64,000 bases of DNA from Antiquaquibacter soli (GTDB lineage: Bacteria > Actinomycetota > Actinomycetes > Actinomycetales > Microbacteriaceae). A model generated the notes under the pieces. It was not told the origin of the DNA and made no database searches. It saw only the letters and a program-made list of their open reading frames with translations. Every line of letters starts with the position of its first letter. Positions within the stretch are counted from its first letter, which is position 1. Of this stretch, positions 26,980-36,285 are shown piece after piece. The translations under genes and the position numbers were made by a program. The stretch is from positions 372,001 to 436,000 of the forward strand of contig NZ_JAUQUB010000001.1 in assembly GCF_030580675.1 (NCBI RefSeq), given 5' to 3'.

Positions 26980-27996
26980 ATGACCGATCGCGAGCTCATC
27001 AGCCCGGCTGCGGGCGGCTCGCCAGCGATCATCGAGGCCGACGGGGGCAGTGCGCGTGCGCTGCCCCCGTCGCGCCCGTCGCGCCGGAAGTCCCTGTGGG
27101 GCATCCGGCTCGAGATCCTCCTGCTGGCGGGACCCGCGGTGCTTGTCTTCCTGGCCTTCGTCATCCTGCCGGTGGTCATGGCGGGCTACTACGGCTTCTT
27201 CCGCTGGCAGGGGTACGGCATCCCGACCGACTTCGTCGGGCTGCAGAACTACCTGACGATCATCCAGGACCCCGACTTCCACGAAGCGCTCTGGCACAAC
27301 ATCGTCATCGTCGTGCTCTCCCTGGTGCTTCAGGCGCCGATCGCCATCGGCCTCGCGCTTCTTCTCAATCGCCGGATGAAGGGCCAATCGGTCATCCGCG
27401 TGCTCATCTTCGTGCCGTACGTCATCTCCGAGGTCGTCGTCGGTACCGGGTGGGGGCTCATGCTGCAGAGCCGGGGAGCGGTGAACGCGTTTCTCGAGAA
27501 CATCGGGCTCGGCGCGTTCACGCAGGACTGGATCTCGAACCCCGACATCGCGATCTGGACGCTCATGGGCATCCTGGTCTGGAAGTACGTCGGCTTCGCC
27601 GTCATCATCATCCTCGCCGGGCTGCAGGGCATCCCGAACGAGCTCTTCGAGGCGGCGGCGATCGACGGCGCGTCCTACTGGCAGATCCAGCGGCGGATCA
27701 CCCTGCCGCTCCTCGGACCGACCCTGCGCATCTGGGCGTTCCTGTCGATCATCGGCGCGCTGCAGCTGTTCGATCTCGTCTACATCATCTGGGGCCAGTA
27801 CATCGCGTCGACCGCGGGCACCTCGACGATGGCGACCTACATGGTCTCCAACGGTCGCAACGCCGGCAACTTCGGCTACGGCAACGCCGTGGCCGTCGTG
27901 ATGTTCATCATCTCGCTGGGGGTCGCGCTCGCGTACCAGCGAATCGTCTTGCGCCGCGATACCGCCGGCGCGCTCACCGGGAGATCGAAGCGATGA
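26980..27996 (+). CDS. CUT1 sugar ABC transporter permease 1 (MalF-like)
   Basis: Membrane subunit of the second CUT1 importer, 338 residues. An Arg/Pro-rich cytoplasmic N-terminus of about 45 residues precedes six membrane segments. The EAA signature is NELFEAAAIDGASYWQIQRRITLPLL near residue 222. The ATG has weak SD-like GTGAGAC upstream. The stop overlaps the ATG of the second permease by 4 bp. No dedicated ATPase is encoded, as in the first CUT1 system. Confidence 0.9.
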   Translation: MTDRELISPAAGGSPAIIEADGGSARALPPSRPSRRKSLWGIRLEILLLAGPAVLVFLAFVILPVVMAGYYGFFRWQGYGIPTDFVGLQNYLTIIQDPDFHEALWHNIVIVVLSLVLQAPIAIGLALLLNRRMKGQSVIRVLIFVPYVISEVVVGTGWGLMLQSRGAVNAFLENIGLGAFTQDWISNPDIAIWTLMGILVWKYVGFAVIIILAGLQGIPNELFEAAAIDGASYWQIQRRITLPLLGPTLRIWAFLSIIGALQLFDLVYIIWGQYIASTAGTSTMATYMVSNGRNAGNFGYGNAVAVVMFIISLGVALAYQRIVLRRDTAGALTGRSKR

Positions 27997-28853
27997 CGAC
28001 CACCACCGCACCCCGCGGTCTGCGCCGCTCGAGCGACCTGCCCTGGGGCAACCCGCTCGTGTACCTGATCGCCGCGCTTGTCATCACGGCGATGCTCGGG
28101 CCGATCGTCTACATCATCATCGGCGGCTTCCGCACGAACTCCCAGATCACGGTCGACCCGGCTGGCTGGCCCGACCCGTGGAACATCGCCAACTACCTCG
28201 ACGTGCTCGGCGGCGGCATCTTCTGGCGCCAAGTGCTCAACTCGACGATCACCGCCGCGGCGACGACGCTCGGCGTGCTGGCCCTCTCGCTCGCCGCGAG
28301 CTACGTCATCGCGCGGTACCGGTTCCGCGGTGCGGGGGCGCTGTACGTGCTCTTCGCGTCGGGGCTGATGTTCCCGCTCACGGTCGCGATCACTCCTCTC
28401 TATATCGTGGTGCGCAATCTCGGGCTCATGAACTCGCTCGGCGGGGTCATCGTGCCGCAGATCGCGTTCGGGCTCGCGCAAGCGGTGATCATCCTCGTGC
28501 CGTTCCTTCGAGCGATCCCCGACGAGATCGAGGAGGCCGCGTCCATCGACGGCGCGGGGCGGCTCGCGTTCTTCTGGCGGATGGTCGTGCCGCTCTCGCT
28601 GCCCGGAGTGATCACGGTGGGCATCCTCGTCTTCATCAACAGCTGGAACAGCTACCTGCTGCCCCTGTTCATCCTCAACAACGAGGCATCCTTCACGCTG
28701 CCGCTCGGGGTGCAGGCGTTCTCGTCGCAGTACTCGGTCGACACGGCGAAGGTGCTCGCGTTCACCTCCCTCTCCATGCTGCCGGCCCTCGTCTTCTTCA
28801 GCGTCTTCGAGCGCCGCATCGTCGGCGGACTCACCGGCGCGGTGAAGGGATGA
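27993..28853 (+). CDS. CUT1 sugar ABC transporter permease 2 (MalG-like)
   Basis: Second membrane subunit, 286 residues with six predicted membrane helices. EAA loop: DEIEEAASIDGAGRLAFFWRMVVPLSLPG. The ATG overlaps the TGA of permease 1 by 4 bp. The GH3 gene starts 4 bp after its stop. These overlaps indicate one transcript for importer and hydrolase. Confidence 0.92.
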   Translation: MTTTTAPRGLRRSSDLPWGNPLVYLIAALVITAMLGPIVYIIIGGFRTNSQITVDPAGWPDPWNIANYLDVLGGGIFWRQVLNSTITAAATTLGVLALSLAASYVIARYRFRGAGALYVLFASGLMFPLTVAITPLYIVVRNLGLMNSLGGVIVPQIAFGLAQAVIILVPFLRAIPDEIEEAASIDGAGRLAFFWRMVVPLSLPGVITVGILVFINSWNSYLLPLFILNNEASFTLPLGVQAFSSQYSVDTAKVLAFTSLSMLPALVFFSVFERRIVGGLTGAVKG

Positions 28854-28857
28854 CCCC

Positions 28858-31176
28858 GTGACCCAGCCCGTCGAAAGAACCACCGTGACCCCACCCCATG
28901 TGCCCGCCGTCTCCGCCCGCGTCTCGGAGCTGCTCGCCCGCATGACCCTCGACGAGAAGCTCGCGCAGCTCGTGGGCTTCTGGGTCGACCACGGCGGCGA
29001 GGTCGTGGCGCCGCTCGCCGGCGAGATGCCGACATCGCGCGCCCTCGACGAGTCGACCGTGCACGGCATCGGGCACCTCACGCGCGTCTACGGCACTCGG
29101 CCGGTCGACCCGGTCGAGCGGGCGCGGTGGCTGTGGGACCGGCAGAGGGTCCTTCGCACTCAGACGAGGCTCGGCATCCCGGCGCTCGTCCACGAGGAGA
29201 TCCTCACCGGGCTCGCCGCGTGGAAGGCCGCGACGTTCCCGACGCCGCTCGCGTGGGGCGCCGCGTTCGACCCGGGCCTCGTACAGGAGGTCGGAGCGGC
29301 GATCGGCGGCTCGATGCGGGAGCTCGGCATCCACCAGGGGCTCGCCCCCGTGCTCGACGTCATCCGCGACCCGCGCTGGGGTCGCGTCGACGAGTGCATC
29401 GGCGAAGACCCCTACCTCGTCGGGATGATCGGCACCGCCTACGTGCGCGGCGTTCAGTCGGCGGGGGTGGATGCCACGGTCAAGCACTTCCTCGGCTACT
29501 CGGGCTCCCAGTCCGGCCGCAACCACGCCCCCGTCCACGCGGGACCGCGCGAGGTCGCCGACGTCTTCCTCGTGCCGTTCGAGATGGCGATCCGCGACGG
29601 CGGCGCAGCCTCGGTGATGAACTCCTACTCGGAGATCGACGGCATCCCCGTTGCCGCTTCTCCGGAGGTGCTCGGCGACCTCCTGCACGACCGGCTCGGC
29701 TTCGACGGAGTCGTCGTGTCGGACTACTTCTCCGTGCGGTTCCTCGAGCTCATGCACGCCGTCGCCGAGGATGCCGGGGCCGCCGCAGCGATCGCCCTCG
29801 AGGCGGGCATCGACGTCGAGCTGCCCACGGGCGACACGTACCTGGAACCGCTCGCGGAGCGCATCCGCTCTGGCGCGACGGACATCGCCTTCGTCGATCG
29901 CGCCGTGCTGCGCGTGCTCGCGCAGAAGGAGCGGTTGGGGCTCCTCGACGACGACTTCTCAACCCCGCCCGAGTCCGTCGAGCTGGACTCGCCGCGCCAC
30001 CGCGAGCTGGCGCGCCGCCTGGCAGAGGAGTCGATCGTGCTCCTGAGAAACGACGGGGTGCTGCCGCTGGCGCGAGACAGCGTGCGCCGCGTCGCCGTCA
30101 TCGGTCCCAACGCCGACCGGCCCGAGGCTCTCATGGGCTGCTACTCCTTCGTCAACCACGTTCTCGCGCACCACCCCGGCGTCGAGGCCGGGTTCGACAT
30201 CCCCTCCGTGCTCGACGCGCTTCGAGCCGCCCTGCCCGGCACGCAGGTCGTCCACTCGGTCGGCTGCGACGTCGAGGGCGACGACCGGTCGGGGTTCGCG
30301 GCGGCCGCGGAGGAGGCTCGGGACGCGGATGTCGCGATCATCGTGCTCGGCGACCAGGCGGGCCTGTTCGGCCGTGGCACAGTGGGCGAGGGCAACGACG
30401 TCGAGTCGCTGGACCTGCCGGGGGTGCAGCGAGAGCTCGTCGAGGCCGTCGTCGCGACGGGCACCCCCGTCGTCGCCGTGTTCCTCACCGGCCGGCCGTA
30501 CGCCATCGAGTGGGCCGTCTCCGGAGACGCCGCCCCGGGCGCCGCTTTCCAGTCCTTCTTCCCCGGCGAGGAGGGCGGCGCGGCGCTCGCGGCCCTGATC
30601 GTCGGCGACGCGGTCCCGTCCGGCCGGCTGCCGGTCTCCCTCCCGCGATCGGCGGGGGCCCAGCCCTACTCCTACCTGCACCCGGTGCTCGGCGGGCCGA
30701 CCGAGGTCACGAGCGTCGACGCGCGGCCGGTGCTGCCCTTCGGTCACGGACTGTCCTACACGACCTTCACGCACTCCGGTCTCGCGGCGGAGGAGATCGC
30801 CCCGACGTCGGGCGAGATCAGGGCGTCCGTCGTCGTGCGCAACACCGGATCGCGGGCCGCCACCGACGTCGTGCAGCTCTACGGCCGGGACCCGGTCGCA
30901 TCGGTCACCCGCCCCGTCGCGCAGCTGCTCGCCTTCGAGCGGGTCGAGCTCGAGCCCGGCCAGGAGGCGGTGGTGCGGTTCACGGTGCCGACCGCGCGGC
31001 TGGCATTCTCGGATGCCCGGCTCCAGCGCATCGTCGAGCCCGGCTCGATCGAGCTCTGGGTGGGTCCGAACTGCGAGGAGCGCGAGACGGAGTCGAGCGT
31101 GGTGCTCGTCGGGGACGTTCACCGAGTCACCCCGCTCGACCCGCGGATCTCCACCGTGGAGGTCGTGCGCGGCTGA
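28858..31176 (+). CDS. Glycoside hydrolase family 3 (beta-xylosidase or beta-glucosidase)
   Basis: Predicted cytoplasmic exo-glycosidase, 772 residues without a signal peptide. It contains the GH3 N-terminal barrel, the C-terminal alpha/beta sandwich and a fibronectin-III-like domain at the end (SVVVRNTGSRAATDVVQLYGRDPVASVTRPVAQLLAFERVEL). The nucleophile is Asp289 in VVVSDYFSV. The substrate-binding KHFLGYSGSQSGRNHAP motif is present. The start is GTG with GAAGGGA upstream. Its position in the operon of a CUT1 importer and between LacI genes, in a xylan-related island, favours beta-xylosidase, but the sequence alone does not exclude beta-glucosidase. Confidence 0.9.
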   Translation: MTQPVERTTVTPPHVPAVSARVSELLARMTLDEKLAQLVGFWVDHGGEVVAPLAGEMPTSRALDESTVHGIGHLTRVYGTRPVDPVERARWLWDRQRVLRTQTRLGIPALVHEEILTGLAAWKAATFPTPLAWGAAFDPGLVQEVGAAIGGSMRELGIHQGLAPVLDVIRDPRWGRVDECIGEDPYLVGMIGTAYVRGVQSAGVDATVKHFLGYSGSQSGRNHAPVHAGPREVADVFLVPFEMAIRDGGAASVMNSYSEIDGIPVAASPEVLGDLLHDRLGFDGVVVSDYFSVRFLELMHAVAEDAGAAAAIALEAGIDVELPTGDTYLEPLAERIRSGATDIAFVDRAVLRVLAQKERLGLLDDDFSTPPESVELDSPRHRELARRLAEESIVLLRNDGVLPLARDSVRRVAVIGPNADRPEALMGCYSFVNHVLAHHPGVEAGFDIPSVLDALRAALPGTQVVHSVGCDVEGDDRSGFAAAAEEARDADVAIIVLGDQAGLFGRGTVGEGNDVESLDLPGVQRELVEAVVATGTPVVAVFLTGRPYAIEWAVSGDAAPGAAFQSFFPGEEGGAALAALIVGDAVPSGRLPVSLPRSAGAQPYSYLHPVLGGPTEVTSVDARPVLPFGHGLSYTTFTHSGLAAEEIAPTSGEIRASVVVRNTGSRAATDVVQLYGRDPVASVTRPVAQLLAFERVELEPGQEAVVRFTVPTARLAFSDARLQRIVEPGSIELWVGPNCEERETESSVVLVGDVHRVTPLDPRISTVEVVRG

Positions 31177-31204
31177 TCGCTCGTCGCGGCGGCATGATGG
31201 AGTC

Positions 31205-32233
31205 GTGACGACCGGCGACAGGCCCTCGAGCGCGCCCACGATGGGCGACGTCGCCCATCGTGCCGGTGTCTCGCAGATGACGGTCTCGAATGTGGTGAAC
31301 GGGCGCACCGCGCGCGTCGGTGCCGCGACTCGTGCGCGGGTTCTCGCCGCGATCGAGGAGCTGGGCTACCGCGTGAACGTGAGCGCCAGCCGGCTGCGAT
31401 CGGGGCGAACCGGTGTCGTGGCGCTTGCTGTGCCCGACTTCTCCCTCGCCTACTACGCCGAGTTCGCGGAGCGGCTCGCCGTCCGGTTCGCCGAAGCGGG
31501 TCTGCGGCTCGTCCTCGAGCACACCGCGGGACGCCGCGAGAGCGAACTCGCGACGGTGGAGCGCGGCCACCTCGACCAGTACGACGGCCTCGCGCTCGTT
31601 CTGGCCGCGGGCGATGCCGAGGAGGTTGCGCGGCGGCATCCCGGTCGTCCCGTCGTGATCGTGGGCGAGCGGGAGGTCTCGAGCTCCCTCGACCACGTCG
31701 TGATGGACAATGTCGGGGGAGCGCGCGCCGCCACCGAGTACCTGCTCTCCACGGGCGCGCGCCGCATTGCTGTGCTCGGCGCGCAGCCCGGCGGCCCTGT
31801 CTCGATGGCGTCGTTGCGCACCCGCGGCTATCTCGAGGCGATCGCCGCCGCAGGGGTAGCGCCGGACGCGCGGCTCCTCGTCGGGGGAGGGGTGGGCTTC
31901 GATGACGGGGCACGATCGGCCGCCGCCCTGATCGCCGAGGGCGCGATCCCGGAGGCCCTGCTCGCGCTCACCGACGAGACGGCCCTCGGCGCGCTCCACA
32001 CCCTCGCTGCCGCCGGTATCGATGTCCCCGGTCGTGTCCAGGTGGTGGGCTGGGACGGGACGCGCGCCGGCCGGTTCGCGACGCCCGCGCTCACGACGGT
32101 GGACCCGGACAACGACGCCATCGCCGACGCTGTCGTGCGCCTCCTCGCCCGCCGCATTCACGCGGACGGTCCGGTGCCGCGCGAGATCGTCATGCCCGCC
32201 GCGCGGTTGGTCCGTCGCGGCACGACCCTCTGA
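31205..32233 (+). CDS. LacI-family transcriptional regulator
   Basis: Probable repressor, 342 residues. The DNA-binding region is MGDVAHRAGVSQMTVSNVVNGRTARVGAATRARVLAAIEELGYRVN, shifted about 13 residues from the N-terminus. The effector domain carries TGVVALAVPDFSLAYYAEF and VQVVGWDGTRAGRFATPALTTVDPD. The GTG start at 31205 has CATGAT placed exactly 6 nt upstream, consistent with a leaderless message. It follows the GH3 gene by 28 bp on the same strand and converges with the GH51 gene with only 4 bp between stops. Likely targets are the GH51 gene or the adjacent operon; this is not shown. Confidence 0.9.
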   Translation: MTTGDRPSSAPTMGDVAHRAGVSQMTVSNVVNGRTARVGAATRARVLAAIEELGYRVNVSASRLRSGRTGVVALAVPDFSLAYYAEFAERLAVRFAEAGLRLVLEHTAGRRESELATVERGHLDQYDGLALVLAAGDAEEVARRHPGRPVVIVGEREVSSSLDHVVMDNVGGARAATEYLLSTGARRIAVLGAQPGGPVSMASLRTRGYLEAIAAAGVAPDARLLVGGGVGFDDGARSAAALIAEGAIPEALLALTDETALGALHTLAAAGIDVPGRVQVVGWDGTRAGRFATPALTTVDPDNDAIADAVVRLLARRIHADGPVPREIVMPAARLVRRGTTL

Positions 32234-32237
32234 CGGG

Positions 32238-33755
32238 TCAGGCCAGGTCGAGCTCGACCGTGGCGAAGGAGTGCGGGGGCAGGGTCGCGACGAGCGCGCC
32301 GGCGTCGAGGCTCGCGTCGAACGGTGCCGGCGCGACCCGGGTGGGCTCCGTGAACGTGTTGGCCGCGTCCGCCGCGTCCCCGGTGAGGATGCGGGCCCGG
32401 CGGATCCCGGCCGCGCGGCCGCGCAGCTCCACTCGGACGGGGAGCGGGGCATCCGCCGACAGGTTCGACAGTGAGACGAGCGCAGTCGAACCCGTCGTGC
32501 TCGCCGAGATCGAGATCGCGGAGAACTCGTCGCCATCGACCGAGACCGTCGGCGACGACAGCACGTGCAGCGGGAGAGAGGTCGCGTCCTGGTGCCCCTT
32601 GTTCATCTCGAACACGTGGTACGTCGGGGTCAGCACGAGACCGCCGTCGGCGGAGGTGTGCAGCATCGCCTGCAGCACGTTGACGGTCTGGGCGATGTTG
32701 GCCATGCGCAGGCGGGCCGCGTGACGGTGGAACGCGTCGAAGTGGATGCTCGCGACGAGGGCATCCCGCAGAGTGCTCTGCTGCTCCAGGAAGCCGGGGT
32801 TGGTGCCCTCCTCGGCGCGCCACCACGTTCCCCACTCGTCGCACACGAGCGCGACGGCGCCCCTCGGGTCGTAGGCGTCCATGACGGCGGTGTGGGCGGT
32901 GATGATCCGGTCGATGTCGAGGGCGGTGCGCATCGTGCGGTGGAACTCGTCGCCGCTGAAGCCGCGGGCCGGGCTCGACTGAATGCCCTCTCCCGCGTGC
33001 GTGTAGTAGTGGAACGAGATCGCCTGGAAGACGTTCGTCGGCTCCTTCTGACAGCCGAGGCACGACAGTGCCTCCATGAGGGCGCGCGTCCAGCGCAGGT
33101 CGTCGTCGGGGGCACCGGTGGCGATGCGGGTCAGGCGGTTGGCGCTGTGGTCACGGCAGAACGTCGCGTACCGCCGAGCCTCGTGGGCGTAGTGCTCTGG
33201 CGTCATGTTCCCGCCACAGCCCCACGCCTCGTTGCCGAGCCCCCAGAAGGGAACGCGCCAGGGCTCGTCGCGGCCGTTCTCGCGCCGCAACCGCGCCATG
33301 GGGCTGTCGTCCGCGCGGGTGAGGTACTCGACCCACTCGCTCATCTCCTGGACGGTGCCGCTCCCGAGGTTGCCGTTGACGTAGGGCTCGGCCCCGAGCA
33401 GTTCGCACAGGGCCATGAACTCGTGAGTGCCGAAGTGGTTCGTCTCCACGATGTCGCCCCAGTGGCTGTTGACGACCCGGGGGCGGTGCTCGCGGGGCCC
33501 GACTCCGTCCCGCCAGTGGTACTCGTCCGCGAAGCATCCTCCCGGCCACCGCAGGTTGGGGACCTGCAGCGCGCGCAGTGCCTCGACGACGTCGAGCCGG
33601 ATGCCGTCGCGGTGAGGGAGCGACGAGTCCTCGCCGACCCAGAAGCCCTCGTAGATCCCGCGCCCGAGGTGCTCGGCGAAGTGGCCGTAGAGATGGCGGC
33701 TGATGACCGGCCCGGGGACGTCGAGGTTGACGATGACGTGGGCGTCGCTGCTCAC
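32238..33755 (-). CDS. GH51 alpha-L-arabinofuranosidase
   Basis: Predicted intracellular enzyme that removes arabinofuranosyl side groups from arabinoxylan or arabinan oligosaccharides, 505 residues, the normal length for GH51. The N-terminus has HLYGHFAEHLGRGIYEGFWVG and LRWPGGCFADEYHW. The acid/base is Glu176 in GLGNEAWGCGG and the nucleophile Glu307 in LVCDEWGTWW. The GTG start is preceded by an excellent AAGGAGG; the frame is open further upstream without support. It is divergent from the Gfo/Idh/MocA gene, with the inverted repeat 33783-33801 between them. Confidence 0.95.
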   Translation of the reverse strand: MSSDAHVIVNLDVPGPVISRHLYGHFAEHLGRGIYEGFWVGEDSSLPHRDGIRLDVVEALRALQVPNLRWPGGCFADEYHWRDGVGPREHRPRVVNSHWGDIVETNHFGTHEFMALCELLGAEPYVNGNLGSGTVQEMSEWVEYLTRADDSPMARLRRENGRDEPWRVPFWGLGNEAWGCGGNMTPEHYAHEARRYATFCRDHSANRLTRIATGAPDDDLRWTRALMEALSCLGCQKEPTNVFQAISFHYYTHAGEGIQSSPARGFSGDEFHRTMRTALDIDRIITAHTAVMDAYDPRGAVALVCDEWGTWWRAEEGTNPGFLEQQSTLRDALVASIHFDAFHRHAARLRMANIAQTVNVLQAMLHTSADGGLVLTPTYHVFEMNKGHQDATSLPLHVLSSPTVSVDGDEFSAISISASTTGSTALVSLSNLSADAPLPVRVELRGRAAGIRRARILTGDAADAANTFTEPTRVAPAPFDASLDAGALVATLPPHSFATVELDLA

Positions 33756-33782
33756 GGTGCCTCCTTGCTTCCTAATGGTTTT

Positions 33783-33801
33783 ACGATATACCTGGCATCG
33801 T
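33783..33801. promoter_or_regulatory. Inverted repeat ACGAT-N9-ATCGT between divergent genes
   Basis: ACGAT (33783-33787) and ATCGT (33797-33801) flank ATACCTGGC in an AT-rich patch of the 142-bp divergent region between the GH51 and Gfo/Idh/MocA genes. On the minus strand TATATC within the repeat could be a -10 box for GH51. It is a candidate operator for one of the local LacI proteins. Confidence 0.4.
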
Positions 33802-33897
33802 TTGCGCTGCGAGCCCCGAGCGACCAGACTTAGGTCGACGCTCGAACAAAGCCGCGGCTCCGTCCAGCCGCACCCGTGCCGGACCAAGGAGGATCCC

Positions 33898-35040
33898 GTG
33901 TCGAAGCCCACCCTCAGAGTCGCCATGATCGGTCACGGATTCATGGGCGCCGCGCACTCGCAGGGGTGGCGCACCGCTCCCCGATTCTTCGACCTGCCCG
34001 CCGAGCCGGTGATGCAGCTCATCGTCGGTCGCACCGGCATCGAGGCATCCGCCGACAAGCTCGGCTGGCCCGAGACCGCGACCGACTGGCGCGAGGCCAT
34101 CGCCCGGGACGACATCGACATCATCGACATCGTGACCCCGGGCGATTCGCACGCCGAGATCGCGATCGCCGCCCTGGAGGCGGGCAAGCACGTGCTGTGC
34201 GAGAAGCCGCTCGCGAACACCGCCGAAGAGGCCGACGCGATGGCCTCAGCCGCGGAGCGCGCCGCTGCGAAGGGCGTATTCGCGATGACCGGCTTCACCT
34301 ACCGTCGCGTGCCCGCGACAGCCCTCGCCCGCGACATGGTCGCGGCCGGGAAGGTGGGCGCGATCCACTCCGTGCGCGCGAGCTACCTGCAGGACTGGCT
34401 CACCGACCCGGAGGCGCCGTACACGTGGCGCTCGCAGAAGGAGCTCGCGGGCTCCGGAGCGCTCGGCGACATCGGCGCGCACGCCATCGACCTGGCCCAG
34501 TTCGTCACCGGCATGCGCCTCGCCAGCGTCTCGGGCACGATCGAGACGATCACGAAGAAGCGGCCCATCCCCGGCAAGCCGGGGGAGTACGGCGACGTCA
34601 CGGTCGACGACCTCGCCCTCTTCTCCGGACGGTTCGAGAACGGCGTCCTCGCGCAGTTCGAGGCCTCCCGGTTCTCGACGGGGCGTAAGAACGCCCTGCG
34701 CCTCGAGGTCTCCGGAGACAGGGGCGCCATCGCCTTCGACCTCGAGGACCTGAACTTCCTCGAGTACTACGACGCCACCGCACCGGTCGAGCAGCAGGGC
34801 TTCACGCGCATCATGGTCACCGAGCCGCAGCATCCCTACGTCGCCGCCTGGTGGCCGGCGGGTCACATGCTCGGCTACGAGCACGGCTTCTCGAACCAGG
34901 TGCGCGACTTCGTGACCGGTATCGTGGAGTCAGTGCAGCCCACCCCCTCCTTCGCCGACGGCGCGCAGGTCCAGCACGTGCTGAGCGCCATCGAGTCGAG
35001 CTCGTCGAACGGGAGCGCCTGGACCGTGATCGACCAGTGA
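33898..35040 (+). CDS. Gfo/Idh/MocA-family sugar dehydrogenase
   Basis: NAD(P)-dependent oxidoreductase of unknown sugar or polyol substrate, 380 residues. The Rossmann fold begins RVAMIGHGFMGAAHSQGW; the family motif EKPLANT supplies the conserved catalytic Lys, and GDIGAHAIDLAQFVTG fits the second conserved region. The GTG start is preceded by AAGGAGG. Its last four bases overlap the GTG of an MFS gene. Context with arabinofuranosidase suggests a pentose or pentose-derived substrate. A myo-inositol-type activity is possible, but nothing here specifically supports it. Confidence 0.88.
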   Translation: MSKPTLRVAMIGHGFMGAAHSQGWRTAPRFFDLPAEPVMQLIVGRTGIEASADKLGWPETATDWREAIARDDIDIIDIVTPGDSHAEIAIAALEAGKHVLCEKPLANTAEEADAMASAAERAAAKGVFAMTGFTYRRVPATALARDMVAAGKVGAIHSVRASYLQDWLTDPEAPYTWRSQKELAGSGALGDIGAHAIDLAQFVTGMRLASVSGTIETITKKRPIPGKPGEYGDVTVDDLALFSGRFENGVLAQFEASRFSTGRKNALRLEVSGDRGAIAFDLEDLNFLEYYDATAPVEQQGFTRIMVTEPQHPYVAAWWPAGHMLGYEHGFSNQVRDFVTGIVESVQPTPSFADGAQVQHVLSAIESSSSNGSAWTVIDQ

Positions 35041-36266
35041 CGACGGTCGTCCACCCCGGAGACTCCCTCACCCCCCGACAGCGCCTCGTCTACATCCTCG
35101 TCCTTGGGGCGCTGACCGCTCTCGGTCCGTTCACGATCGATCTCTACCTCCCGGCGTTCCCCGAGATCGAGGGCGAGTTCGGCGTCACCGAGGCCGCGAT
35201 CCAGCTCACGCTCACGGCGACGATGCTCGGCTTCGCCGTCGGGCAGCTCTTCGTGGGCCCGTGGAGCGACCGAGTCGGGCGTCGGCTCCCGCTCATCATC
35301 GCCACGAGCGTGCACGTGTTCGCGAGCCTCGGGGTGTTCATCGCCCCGTCGATCGAGTGGCTCTTCGTCTTCCGGTTGCTGCAGGGCGCCGGCGCGGCGG
35401 CGGGCGGCGTCGTCGCAACGGCGATCGTGCGCGACCTGTTCGGCGGACTTCCCCTGGTGCGGATGCTCAGCCGCCTCGCCCTCGTCAACGGGCTCGCCCC
35501 GATCCTCGCCCCCGTGATCGGCTCGCAACTGCTGCAGATCATGCCGTGGCGCGGCATCTTCGTCTTCCTGTCGGTCTACGGCTTCCTCGTCGTCCTCGCC
35601 GCGATCTTCTTCATCGTCGAGACCCTGCCCCCCGCGCGCCGCGTCGATCTCGGTCACTCGACGGCCAGCCAGCGCTACCGCTCGCTGTTCTCCGACCGCA
35701 TCTTCATCGGCGTCGCGGTCATCGCTGGCATGACTTTCTCCGGCCTCTTCGCCTATCTCTCCTCCTCGTCGTTCCTCTTCCAGGACGTCTACGGACTCGA
35801 CCCGCAGCAGTACGGGTTCTTGTTCGCGACCAACTCGGTCGGCATCGTCGTCGGGGTGCAGGCGAGCTCGTTCCTCGCTCGGTTCATCGGGCCGCAGTGG
35901 ATCCTCGGGGGGTCTCTCGCGGTGCTCGTGCTCTCGGCGTCGACGATCGTCGTGCTCGACACGATCGGTGCGGGGCTGCTCGGCATCCTCATCCCGCTCT
36001 GGTTCTTCATCTTCGCGTGCGGGTTCACTTTCCCGGCCACGCAAGTGCTCGCGCTCGCCAACCATGGCAGTGAGGCAGGAACGGCGGCCTCCCTGCTCGG
36101 TGCCCTGAACTTCGGCCTCGCCGGACTGATCTCGCCGATCGTCGGCCTGTTCCACATCGACAACGCGATTCCGATGGCGTCGATCATGGCGATCACCGCG
36201 AGCGTCTCCATCGTGGTGCTGTGGACGGTCGTGCGCCCCTGGACGGTTCCGGCGCTGTCGAGGTAG
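35037..36266 (+). CDS. MFS transporter, Bcr/CflA drug-resistance subfamily
   Basis: Integral membrane exporter, 409 residues with twelve predicted helices. The pattern GPFTIDLYLPAFPEIEGEFGV, then QLTLTATMLGFAVGQLFVGPWSDRVGRRLPL, is the Bcr/CflA signature. The GTG start overlaps the TGA of the preceding dehydrogenase gene (GTGA), indicating coupled translation. The physiological substrate is unknown; it could be an efflux pump for a sugar derivative given the coupling, or a drug exporter as named. Confidence 0.9.
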   Translation: MTTVVHPGDSLTPRQRLVYILVLGALTALGPFTIDLYLPAFPEIEGEFGVTEAAIQLTLTATMLGFAVGQLFVGPWSDRVGRRLPLIIATSVHVFASLGVFIAPSIEWLFVFRLLQGAGAAAGGVVATAIVRDLFGGLPLVRMLSRLALVNGLAPILAPVIGSQLLQIMPWRGIFVFLSVYGFLVVLAAIFFIVETLPPARRVDLGHSTASQRYRSLFSDRIFIGVAVIAGMTFSGLFAYLSSSSFLFQDVYGLDPQQYGFLFATNSVGIVVGVQASSFLARFIGPQWILGGSLAVLVLSASTIVVLDTIGAGLLGILIPLWFFIFACGFTFPATQVLALANHGSEAGTAASLLGALNFGLAGLISPIVGLFHIDNAIPMASIMAITASVSIVVLWTVVRPWTVPALSR

Positions 36267-36285
36267 CGACCGGTAGCGTGGGGGG

